Below are positions 18,475 to 24,981 of a DNA stretch of 24,981 nucleotides, one piece after another. Each line of letters starts with the position of its first letter. Position 1 is the first letter of the stretch. A program made the position numbers and the translations under genes. Under the pieces are notes generated by a model. That model was given only the letters and a program-made list of their open reading frames with translations. It searched no databases and was not told where the DNA came from. This DNA comes from Cellvibrionales bacterium UBA4495 (GTDB taxonomy: Bacteria; Pseudomonadota; Gammaproteobacteria; Pseudomonadales; Porticoccaceae), in assembly GCA_002388905.1 (NCBI GenBank), contig DGNJ01000101.1, positions 1-24,981 on the forward strand, written 5' to 3'.

Positions 18475-20354
18475 GGTTGTTTCCCGTTTTCCTGTTGTTG
18501 GTTGTCGGCGCGCAACGCCGCCACTTTACGGTACAAGCCCTCGGCGGTCACGACCTCGGGCGGCACCGGCTCTCCAGCAATCACGTCCACGCGGCTGAAG
18601 GGCCGCCAGCGGGACCGGAACGGGCCCCCACCGTGGTGGCTGAAAAAACTGCCCCACAGGCCCCGCAGGGCCACCGGGATTACCGGCACCGGACTGCGCC
18701 GCACGATGCGCTCGATGCCGCTCTTGAAGTCATTCATCTCGCCGTCCCGGGTCAGCCTGCCCTCGGGAAAAATGCAAAGCAACTCACCCCGGTCCAGGGC
18801 CTCGGCAATCCGGTCCATGGCCGCTTCGTAGGCCGCCGCGTCCTGCTGTCGGGAGCTGATGGGGATGGCGCCGCCGACCCGGGCAATGAAATTGATCACC
18901 GGCAGGTCGTATATGGGCTTGTCCATGATAAACCGGATGGGGCGCCAGACGGCGCCGGCGAGCAGAGGCGCATCCACAAAACTCACGTGATTGGCCACGA
19001 TAATGGCGCCGCCCCGCCCGGGAATATGGTCAAGCCCCCGGTGCCGGACACGGTAGAGGCTGTGGGTCAGCAGCCAGACCAGAAACCGCATGGCGAATTC
19101 CGGGACCTGGCGGAATATATAAAGGGTTACCGCCACATTCATCAGCGCCAGGATCAGGAAGTAAACGGCGGTGCTGTAGGTGGCGACCTGCAAGACCAGG
19201 ATGCCCAGGAGCACGGCGCAGACCATCAACAGGGCATTGACTGCGGTATTAAAGGCAATGACCCGGCCCCGGCTTTCCGAAGCCGTGCGCAACTGCACCG
19301 TCGCCTGCAGTGGAACGATATAGAAGCCGCCAAAAACACCGATCAGAAACAGGTCCAGGACGATACGCAGGCCCGGCCACTGAGCCGGGAAGGCCAGCCA
19401 GGAAACGATCTCCGCGGGCCCGTAACCCCGGGCGGCCCAGAACAAATCGAAACCGAAAACACTGAGCCCCAGCGAGCCCAGGGGCACCAGCCCCATCTCC
19501 ACCCGGTGATCGCCAATCGGATCGCACAACAGGGCGCCCAGGCCCAGCCCGCCGGCAAACACGCACAGGAGAAGGACCGTTACGCCATCCGGCACGGCGC
19601 CCGCCAACCGGGGCAGCTGGGTCAGGTAGGCCACGCCCAGGAACCAGAACCAGGCGATACCCAGAATCGAGTTCCACACGGACCGCCGCTGACGGGCCAG
19701 TTTTACCGCATCCACCACTTCGCCCGCCAGGTTCCAGCGGATCCGCGGTCGCGGGATGGACGGTTTCGCGGGGGGGATGCCGAGGCTGGCAAGCCAGCCG
19801 AGCACAGCCAGAACCAGTCCCAGACCGGCCAACGCTAAGCCCCCGTGAGCCACCTGCCCCAGGGCGCTGCCCAGGAGTATGGCGGCACAGGTGGCAACCA
19901 CCACCAGGGCATTGCCGGCCACCAGTTCACTCTCGCGCAGATGATGGGGAAGGATGGCGAGCTTGACGGGGCTGAAGAAAGCGGACTGACAGGCCAGGGC
20001 AAAAAGTACCGCCAGCAAGCCCCAGGTGGCTTGCAGCAAGGCAGCGACAAGGGCGGCGGCCATGATCAGCATCTCCGCCAGTTTCACGCCGCGGGCGATT
20101 GCCGCCTTGTCGTCTCTGTCGGCGAACTGGCCGGCGAGAATGGGAACCACCAGAAAGGGGAGGATAAAAAGGCCGTTGACCAGCAGCCCGGAGGTCGCGC
20201 CGGCCTTGACCAGCAGTCCCATGGTCGCCGAGGCAAATAGTGCCGCCCGGAACAGGTTGTCGTTCAACGCGCCGAGAAACAGGGTCCCGAGCAGCGGCAG
20301 GAAGCGCCGGCCCCGCAACCCGCGAAAGCCCCCGGAAGTGCTATCCCATGCCAT
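18471..20354 (-). CDS. LplT-like MFS transporter fused to PlsC-type acyltransferase
   Basis: The 627-residue product joins an MFS transporter (about 17-415) to a lysophospholipid acyltransferase domain (about 430-620). The transporter half resembles LplT, the lysophospholipid flippase: FLGALNDNLFRAALF (27-40), AGQFADRDDK and SAFFSPVKLAILP (124-136). The acyltransferase half has HX4D as His456-Asp461 (ANHVSFVD) and FPEG (529-532). In E. coli LplT is separate and the acyltransferase belongs to Aas, which also has an acyl-ACP synthetase domain; no synthetase domain is present here. The frame is open to 20438 with other starts (ATG 20426, ATG 20393). 20354 is chosen because the protein then begins just before the family's RRFLP block. 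Likely role: uptake and reacylation of lysophospholipids. Confidence 0.85.
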   Translation of the reverse strand: MAWDSTSGGFRGLRGRRFLPLLGTLFLGALNDNLFRAALFASATMGLLVKAGATSGLLVNGLFILPFLVVPILAGQFADRDDKAAIARGVKLAEMLIMAAALVAALLQATWGLLAVLFALACQSAFFSPVKLAILPHHLRESELVAGNALVVVATCAAILLGSALGQVAHGGLALAGLGLVLAVLGWLASLGIPPAKPSIPRPRIRWNLAGEVVDAVKLARQRRSVWNSILGIAWFWFLGVAYLTQLPRLAGAVPDGVTVLLLCVFAGGLGLGALLCDPIGDHRVEMGLVPLGSLGLSVFGFDLFWAARGYGPAEIVSWLAFPAQWPGLRIVLDLFLIGVFGGFYIVPLQATVQLRTASESRGRVIAFNTAVNALLMVCAVLLGILVLQVATYSTAVYFLILALMNVAVTLYIFRQVPEFAMRFLVWLLTHSLYRVRHRGLDHIPGRGGAIIVANHVSFVDAPLLAGAVWRPIRFIMDKPIYDLPVINFIARVGGAIPISSRQQDAAAYEAAMDRIAEALDRGELLCIFPEGRLTRDGEMNDFKSGIERIVRRSPVPVIPVALRGLWGSFFSHHGGGPFRSRWRPFSRVDVIAGEPVPPEVVTAEGLYRKVAALRADNQQQENGKQP

Positions 20355-20462
20355 TGGCACCAGGCCCTGAGAATGACAACATAGAAACCCCATTAAACTG
20401 ACCGCCCTTCCCTGGAGGATTGACATTGCCCCCGGCAATTCCCTCGCGACCCTGCGTGCGAC

Positions 20463-20491
20463 TTGTTATCCTGCCACTGTCACGCTATAAG
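20463..20491 (+). promoter_or_regulatory. Sigma-70-type promoter for the LpxR-like gene
   Basis: TTGTTA (20463-20468), 17 bases, then TATAAG (20486-20491). The predicted start near 20498 gives a leader of about 50 bases. It lies in the 194-base region shared with the divergent MFS-acyltransferase gene; no comparably good minus-strand promoter was seen. Confidence 0.5.
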
Positions 20492-20548
20492 AGCGAGGAT
20501 CAAAGGGCCCACCCGGCCCTGCCGGCAGCTGTTCCCCAGGGAGTCCCC

Positions 20549-21598
20549 ATGTCCAGATTCGCGCTTGCCAAGTCATTGCTGCTGCTCTCGCTTCTGCCGC
20601 CGGTAACCCTTGCGGCCACACTCCCCGACGAAGCACCCTGGACCTTCAACCTTTACATGGAGAACGACCTTTTCTCCAACACGGACCGGAACTACACCAA
20701 CGGGGTGCGGCTGTCCTGGGTTTCCCCTGACCTGACGGACTACCGGGACGATCCCCGGCTTCCCGACTGGGTCGGTGACTTCAACCGCCAGTTCGACCGG
20801 CTGCTGGACTTTCGCCAGGGGGAGTCCCGCAACCTGGTGATCAGTGTGGGCCAGTTGATCTACACCCCGGAAGACAACGAGGCCCAACAACTGATCGAGG
20901 ACGACCGACCCTACGCGGGCTACCTGTACACCACCTTCGGCTACCATGCCCGCCGCCGCAACCGGCTGGATTCCGTGGAGGTCAATCTGGGGTGGGTAGG
21001 GCCTTCGGCCCTGGGCGAGCAGACGCAGGACCTGATCCATGACCTGCGCAATATCGAGACCTTCGCCGGCTGGGACAACCAGCTACGGGATGAGCCCACT
21101 ATCCAGCTCGTCTACGAAACCAAGCACCGGCTGTTCAAGCACCGCCTGCCCGGCAATCTGGAGCATGATTTTATCAGCCACGGTGGCGGCGCCCTGGGCA
21201 ATGTCGGCACCTACCTGAATGGCGGCGGCGAATACCGCCTGGGCTGGGATCTGCCCGATGATTTCGGCACATCCGCCATCCGCCCCGCCGGCGATAACAG
21301 CGCACCGGGCAAACGGGATCCACGGCTGCGGGCCAGGGAAGCCACTCTCTACGGCTTCCACGTCTTCCTTTCCCTGGACGCCCGGCTGGTGCTCCGGGAT
21401 ATCTTCCTGGACGGCAATACCTGGAAGGACAGCCACAGTGTCGACAAGGAGCCGGTGGTCGTGGACGCGGCTATCGGGTTCAGTTTCCTGGTGGGCGCCT
21501 GGAAACTCTCCTATGCCCAGGTGGTGCGTACGCGCGAGTTCGAGGAACAACCTCACCACCACGAATACGGCTCGGTTTCCATTTCCTACACCTGGTAA
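20549..21598 (+). CDS. Lipid A 3'-O-deacylase, LpxR family (DUF2219)
   Basis: LpxR enzymes are outer-membrane beta-barrels that remove the 3'-acyloxyacyl chain of lipid A in a calcium-dependent manner. The 349-residue precursor has a signal peptide (about 1-22, ending PPVTLA|A) and then WTFNLYMENDLFSNTDRNYT. In this, Asn39-Asp40 match the Asn-Asp pair at the LpxR active site. The YTNGVRLSW, EDDRPYAGYLY (117-127) and GWVGPSALGEQTQDLIHDL (148-166) blocks follow; His164 and Glu157 are candidates for the catalytic His and Glu. The protein ends in an aromatic residue (SISYTW), as barrel proteins do. The start at 20549 has AGGGAG 6 bases upstream; the longer frame from 20420 would spoil the signal peptide. 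It is divergent from the MFS-acyltransferase gene. Confidence 0.88.
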   Translation: MSRFALAKSLLLLSLLPPVTLAATLPDEAPWTFNLYMENDLFSNTDRNYTNGVRLSWVSPDLTDYRDDPRLPDWVGDFNRQFDRLLDFRQGESRNLVISVGQLIYTPEDNEAQQLIEDDRPYAGYLYTTFGYHARRRNRLDSVEVNLGWVGPSALGEQTQDLIHDLRNIETFAGWDNQLRDEPTIQLVYETKHRLFKHRLPGNLEHDFISHGGGALGNVGTYLNGGGEYRLGWDLPDDFGTSAIRPAGDNSAPGKRDPRLRAREATLYGFHVFLSLDARLVLRDIFLDGNTWKDSHSVDKEPVVVDAAIGFSFLVGAWKLSYAQVVRTREFEEQPHHHEYGSVSISYTW

Positions 21599-21621
21599 CA
21601 CCGACCGGTTGCGGACGGTGT
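21598..21621. terminator. Weak hairpin between convergent LpxR-like and LLM genes
   Basis: ACACCG (21598-21603) and CGGTGT (21616-21621) can pair across a 12-base loop, in the 34-base gap between two convergent stops. No T run is present. Confidence 0.25.
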
Positions 21622-21632
21622 AAACGGCGGCT

Positions 21633-22610
21633 TTACGCCTTGACCGCCGGAATCACTTCCTTCTCGATCAGTTCCAGGGATTCCCAGGCCAGTTCCGGCG
21701 GAAGGCCCCCGCTCAGGGGTTGCAGACCAAGGGAACCGAACCGGTTGATCATCTCCACCGCCTCGTCGGGGGTGACGATACGGTAGCTCCCCTCTTCGGC
21801 GCGCAGCTCGTCGACGGTGGAGGCGGCCGAGGACACCGATGCTTTGGTGCCACCCAGCCACTCGCCGTACATGAGGGCGTCATGGAGCATATAGGGGCCG
21901 AGGCGATCCCAGGCCTTGTCCACGTCCTTGGCCACAAAAAGGGTTGTTGGGTAACCGTCGGGCAGGACATGGTACATGCCCGTGGGGTGACCCTGCCTGG
22001 TGGCCTCCTCGTCGTAGGCGTCGAGAATCCGCTGTGCGTTGGTCTGGGGGGCGAACATGAGGCCGAAGCGGGCGGCGCGCCGGGCCGCGGCGGGCGTGCC
22101 GCCGCCGTAGGCCATTACCGGGCCGTTGGCGCTAAAGGGCTTGGGAGTGACGTGGATCCTGCGTCCGTTCCAGGTGAACTCCTCGCCGGCCAGCGCTTTT
22201 TGGAGCACCTCGATGCGCTCCTCCATCAGCTTGCCGCGGTTGCCCTTGTCGACCCCGAACATCGCATACTCCTCATCCCGGTAGCCCAGGCCGATGATGT
22301 AGCTGATCCGCCCGCGACTGAGATGGTCGAGCACGGCGATGTCCTCGGCGAGTTTGATGGGGTCGTACATCAGCAGCAACAGGGCACCCACGGCAATGGG
22401 CAGTGAGGAAGTCCGGGCCGCGGCCGCGCCCGCCATGACCAGCGGCGAAGGCAGATAGCCATCGGGAGAGGCATGATGCTGGGAGAAAAGCACGTTATTG
22501 GCGCCGTTTTCCTCCGCCCAGGCGGCCATATCCAGGGATGCCGCGTAGAGGTCGGCCATGGTGGCCGGGGAGGAAGGTGCCAACCGGAAATCGAAACGCA
22601 GCGAAAACAT
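21633..22610 (-). CDS. LLM-class flavin-dependent oxidoreductase (luciferase-like monooxygenase)
   Basis: The 325-residue product has the bacterial-luciferase TIM-barrel pattern. Blocks are FDFRLAP at the N terminus, WAEENGANNVLFSQHHASPDGYLPSPLVMAGAAA split over about 31-64, and DPIKLAEDIAVLDHLSRGRISYIIGLGYRDEEY (the phosphate-binding and barrel core). KLMEERIEVLQKAL and PVMAYGGGTPAAARRAARFG follow. Such enzymes use FMN or F420 with O2 to oxidise varied substrates; neither cofactor nor substrate can be set from sequence. The frame opens upstream, but the ATG at 22610 has AAGGAGA close upstream, a strong site. It lies downstream of the GNAT gene on the same strand with a 107-base gap. Confidence 0.9.
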   Translation of the reverse strand: MFSLRFDFRLAPSSPATMADLYAASLDMAAWAEENGANNVLFSQHHASPDGYLPSPLVMAGAAAARTSSLPIAVGALLLLMYDPIKLAEDIAVLDHLSRGRISYIIGLGYRDEEYAMFGVDKGNRGKLMEERIEVLQKALAGEEFTWNGRRIHVTPKPFSANGPVMAYGGGTPAAARRAARFGLMFAPQTNAQRILDAYDEEATRQGHPTGMYHVLPDGYPTTLFVAKDVDKAWDRLGPYMLHDALMYGEWLGGTKASVSSAASTVDELRAEEGSYRIVTPDEAVEMINRFGSLGLQPLSGGLPPELAWESLELIEKEVIPAVKA

Positions 22611-22717
22611 GTTTTTCTCCTTTATACAAATTCTGTCCAACCCGGGCGGCCAATCTTGCCATGATCGCCGGATCGAGGCAAAGACATAAATGACAGCATA
22701 TCAGTTATTAGCGCCTC

Positions 22718-23296
22718 TCACCGGCTGTGCTTGATCAGCAAAAGCCAGTCGCCCTTGCCCCGAAAACCCTCGAAAGGGATGGACGGCCGCGACACATAGG
22801 GCCGGAAGCCCCGGCGCTTGTAAAAGTTCAGCGCCGCACGGTTCTGCGAGGTAACAATCAGACTCAGGGTCCGGCAACCCCGGTCCCGGGCCACCTGCTC
22901 GGACACGTCCATCAGGGACGCGGCCACGCCTTTGCGGCGGTGCGCCTCGTAAGTGGCGATGGCATTGATATACCAGCTGCCCGGCACCAGGGATTCCAGT
23001 TCAACGGCCGGCCGCACCACCTCCGGGTAGTCTTTGATGTCGCCGATGTCATAGGGATCGTCCAGGCGGTAGTGCAATACCATGCCCAGTATCTCGCCCG
23101 CTTCCTCGGCGACCATGGCGTTGCGGTAGCTGAAACCGCCCTGCCTGCGGCTCGCCCGCTGGCTACCCGTCACCAGCGGGTCCGGCTGGTCGGGCGCCAG
23201 CTGGCGCCACAGGCAGGCCGGAATGCCTTCCCCCGCGAGATTGATCAAATAGGCCAGATGACAGCTATCATCGGCCACGGCTGCTCGAATCGTCAT
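22718..23296 (-). CDS. GNAT-family N-acetyltransferase
   Basis: The 192-residue protein has the GNAT fold landmarks. These are an N-terminal MTIRAAVADDS strand/helix, VAEEAGEILGMVLHYR (beta 2-4 region), and the acetyl-CoA pyrophosphate loop AHRRKGVAASLMDVSEQVA (about 137-155). NRAALNFYKRRGF is motif B and precedes the end. About 35 residues between the first strand and helix (GIPACLWRQLAPDQPDP) are typical of a subgroup of small-molecule or protein acetyltransferases, but I cannot name the substrate. The ATG at 23296 has CGGAGG 5-6 bases upstream; the frame remains open to 23422 without a better site. It is divergent from the epoxide hydrolase gene (181-base gap). Confidence 0.88.
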   Translation of the reverse strand: MTIRAAVADDSCHLAYLINLAGEGIPACLWRQLAPDQPDPLVTGSQRASRRQGGFSYRNAMVAEEAGEILGMVLHYRLDDPYDIGDIKDYPEVVRPAVELESLVPGSWYINAIATYEAHRRKGVAASLMDVSEQVARDRGCRTLSLIVTSQNRAALNFYKRRGFRPYVSRPSIPFEGFRGKGDWLLLIKHSR

Positions 23297-23477
23297 GGCG
23301 CCTCCGGTGACGCGCTTTGCCCCGATCATAACGCGACCGAAACCCGTTGTCGCTCCTCCCGGTATCCGGACCGTTTGCTGCCCGGGCATCGATCCATCCA
23401 TGGCCGTCGCCAACGCATGCATGAATACCGGCCAATCTTGGTATCATGGTCCACCACCATACAACAGGGGGCACGCC

Positions 23478-24683
23478 ATGAAACCGGAACCGTTCGAAAT
23501 CCGGGTCAGCGACGATACGCTCGACGACCTGCGCCGGCGTATCGAGAGCATGCGCTGGCCGGTGGAACTGGGCAACGAGGACTGGAATTACGGCTTCAAC
23601 GGCGAGTACCTGAAGTCCCTGGCCGAGACCTGGGCCCACGATTACGACTGGCGCAGGATCGAGAAAGAAATCAACCGGTTCGATCACTACCGGGTGAAAA
23701 TCGACGACGTGCCGGTGCATTTCATCCGGGAACCGGGCGTGGGCCCCAGGCCCATTCCGCTGATTATCAGTCATGGCTGGCCTTCCACTTTCTGGGACAT
23801 GGAAAAGATCATCCGGCCGCTGGCGGACCCCGGCGCCCACGGCGGCGATCCCGATGACGCTTTCGAGGTCATCGTGCCCTCCCTGCCCGGCTTTATTTTC
23901 TCCTCGCCGCTACCCCGGGCCGGTATCGATTCCGTGGTCACCGCCGATCTCTGGCAGCAACTCATGACCGAAGTACTGGGCTTCGAACGCTACGCGGCCT
24001 CGGGCGGCGACTGGGGCTCGCGGGTCACGGCCGAACTGGGCCACAAGTACGCACCCAGCCTCTACGGCATCCACACACTGGGTGCCACGCCCCTGGATCT
24101 GTTCAACGGTGAACGCTGGTGGGACATCACCCACCGGCTGGTGCCGGATACGATACCCGCGGACAGGCGCCGGGAAATCCTCCAGGGGCTCACCCATGTC
24201 ATCAGTCACGTGGCCGTGCAGACGGTGGAGCCCCAGACACTGGCCTACGCCATGCATGACTCCCCGGTGGGCCAGCTCGCCTGGATCGCCCAGCGCTGGC
24301 GGGACTGGGGGCATACCCGGGGGGATATTGAATCGGTATTTCCCCGCGAACAGATACTCACCACCGCCATGCTCTACTGGATCAGCGAATCCTTCGTCAC
24401 CTCGGTCCGTTACTATGGCGAGGCGGTGCGCCATCCCTGGCGACCGGCCCACGACCGCACGCCCCGGGTGGAGGCGCCGACGGGTATCACGTTCCTGGGC
24501 GGGGAAAACCCACCGGGGGTGACCACCGAGACCCGGGTGGACGCCTTCCTGGCAACGTCGGCGGCGGGCGATTACAACCTCCACTACCTGAATGCCCACG
24601 ATTTCGGCGGCCACTTCGGCTACTACGAAAACCCGGAAGCCTGTATCGAGGACATCCGCGCCACTTTCCGGGGCCTGCGCTGA
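23478..24683 (+). CDS. Epoxide hydrolase, EHN-type alpha/beta hydrolase
   Basis: The 401-residue protein combines an N-terminal EHN domain (about 1-110, KPEPFEIRVSDDTLDDLRRR...) with an alpha/beta-hydrolase core, like microsomal-type epoxide hydrolases. The oxyanion motif HGWP (99-102), the nucleophile Asp178 in SGGDWGS, and the base His379 in DFGGHFGYYE are present. Opening of an epoxide to a diol through a covalent Asp ester is the family reaction; the substrate is unknown. The ATG at 23478 has AGGGGG 6 bases upstream and gives the standard N terminus; the longer frame from 23295 is Pro-rich and unlike the family. An ABC-transporter gene follows 36 bases later on the same strand, so the two may be cotranscribed. 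Confidence 0.9.
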   Translation: MKPEPFEIRVSDDTLDDLRRRIESMRWPVELGNEDWNYGFNGEYLKSLAETWAHDYDWRRIEKEINRFDHYRVKIDDVPVHFIREPGVGPRPIPLIISHGWPSTFWDMEKIIRPLADPGAHGGDPDDAFEVIVPSLPGFIFSSPLPRAGIDSVVTADLWQQLMTEVLGFERYAASGGDWGSRVTAELGHKYAPSLYGIHTLGATPLDLFNGERWWDITHRLVPDTIPADRRREILQGLTHVISHVAVQTVEPQTLAYAMHDSPVGQLAWIAQRWRDWGHTRGDIESVFPREQILTTAMLYWISESFVTSVRYYGEAVRHPWRPAHDRTPRVEAPTGITFLGGENPPGVTTETRVDAFLATSAAGDYNLHYLNAHDFGGHFGYYENPEACIEDIRATFRGLR

Positions 24684-24719
24684 TCCCGCCATATTCCTGA
24701 ACGACACGGAGCATCGCCG

Positions 24720-24981
24720 TTGCAGCCCATTATCAGCATCGAGCACCTGGACAAGATCTACGATTCGGGGTTCCGGGCCCTGAAGGACATCAACCTGGAA
24801 ATCCGCCGGGGCGAGATCTTTGCCCTGCTCGGCCCCAACGGCGCCGGCAAGACTACCCTGATCAGCGTTATCTGCGGCATCGTCAACCCCACCGGCGGCC
24901 GGGTGCTGGCCGACGGTTACGACATTGTCCGGGACTTTCGCGCCGCCCGCTCCAGAATCGGCCTGGTGCCCCAGGAACTGA
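24720..24981 (+). CDS. ABC transporter ATP-binding protein, YadG-like (3' end outside window)
   Basis: The visible 87 codons read [32 protein letters not shown]..., then Walker [15 protein letters not shown] and [17 protein letters not shown]. They end at the Q-loop IGLVPQEL. The [22 protein letters not shown] stretch resembles E. coli YadG, the ATPase of an ABC-2 type exporter whose permease gene (yadH) usually follows; that neighbour would lie outside the window. The start is TTG at 24720 with GGAG 8 bases upstream; no in-frame ATG offers an alternative. It follows the epoxide hydrolase gene by 36 bases. The substrate is unknown. Confidence 0.88.
   Translation, partial: MQPIISIEHLDKIYDSGFRALKDINLEIRRGEIFALLGPNGAGKTTLISVICGIVNPTGGRVLADGYDIVRDFRAARSRIGLVPQEL

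Noticed and set aside
20355..20438. Longer starts (TTG 20438, ATG 20426, ATG 20393) for the MFS-acyltransferase gene
   Set aside because: The extra residues include CCHSQGL-type sequence unlike the family N terminus. They are kept as alternatives because no start has a strong Shine-Dalgarno.
22611..22625. A near match to the Hfq/Crc A-rich target motif (AAnAAnAA) over the ribosome binding site of the LLM gene
   Set aside because: The minus-strand AAAAACAT matches only 7 of 8 positions, and short A-rich runs next to Shine-Dalgarno sites are common; too weak to claim Crc control.

Overview
This is a GC-rich gammaproteobacterial chromosome segment, densely packed with intact genes. It carries no tRNA, rRNA, insertion sequence, prophage or CRISPR array that I can see. 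The gene order pyrE / crc / rph / yicC ... gmk-rpoZ-spoT-ridA ... oxyR-recG follows the layout I know from Pseudomonas aeruginosa. A Crc homologue also points to the Pseudomonadales/Oceanospirillales side of the Gammaproteobacteria. The genus cannot be fixed from sequence alone. No gene-free stretch exceeds 300 bases; the longest (5766-6018) holds the gmk promoter and leader.

Left block (1-9599), housekeeping. It holds the 5' part of pyrE (-), crc (+), rph (-), yicC and the helicase gene hrpB (+), and a tiny membrane-protein gene (-). The run gmk-rpoZ-spoT-ridA (+) follows, linking GTP supply, RNA polymerase omega and (p)ppGpp metabolism. spoT starts with TTG and carries an unusual E-F-K-D motif in its synthetase domain.

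Middle block (9684-14060). Two minus-strand genes (a limonene-epoxide-hydrolase-like protein and an NAD-binding epimerase) precede the divergent oxyR-recG pair. A LysR-type/OxyR-like palindrome lies in the 68-base gap before oxyR. This OxyR keeps the peroxidatic Cys199 but has Leu at position 208, where the resolving cysteine should be.

Right-middle block (14061-21598), metabolism and envelope. It holds D-3-hydroxybutyrate dehydrogenase with its own promoter, a DUF47 (PhoU-like) regulator plus Pit phosphate permease pair, and a minus-strand operon of two genes. In that operon an LplT-like MFS / PlsC acyltransferase fusion overlaps an acidic amino-acid symporter gene by ATGA. Divergent from it is an outer-membrane lipid A deacylase of the LpxR family. 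The fusion and LpxR-like genes share a 194-base region and may form an envelope-lipid remodelling locus (inference).

Right end (21633-24981), accessory-type genes: an LLM flavin-dependent oxidoreductase (-), a GNAT acetyltransferase (-), an EHN-type epoxide hydrolase (+) and the 5' end of a YadG-like ABC transporter ATPase gene (+) cut by the window edge.

I found no wholly unknown system. The most notable departures from textbook families are the one-cysteine OxyR, the hybrid SpoT motif, the strongly degenerate Crc active site, and the MFS-acyltransferase fusion coupled to a glutamate-type carrier and facing an LpxR-type deacylase.
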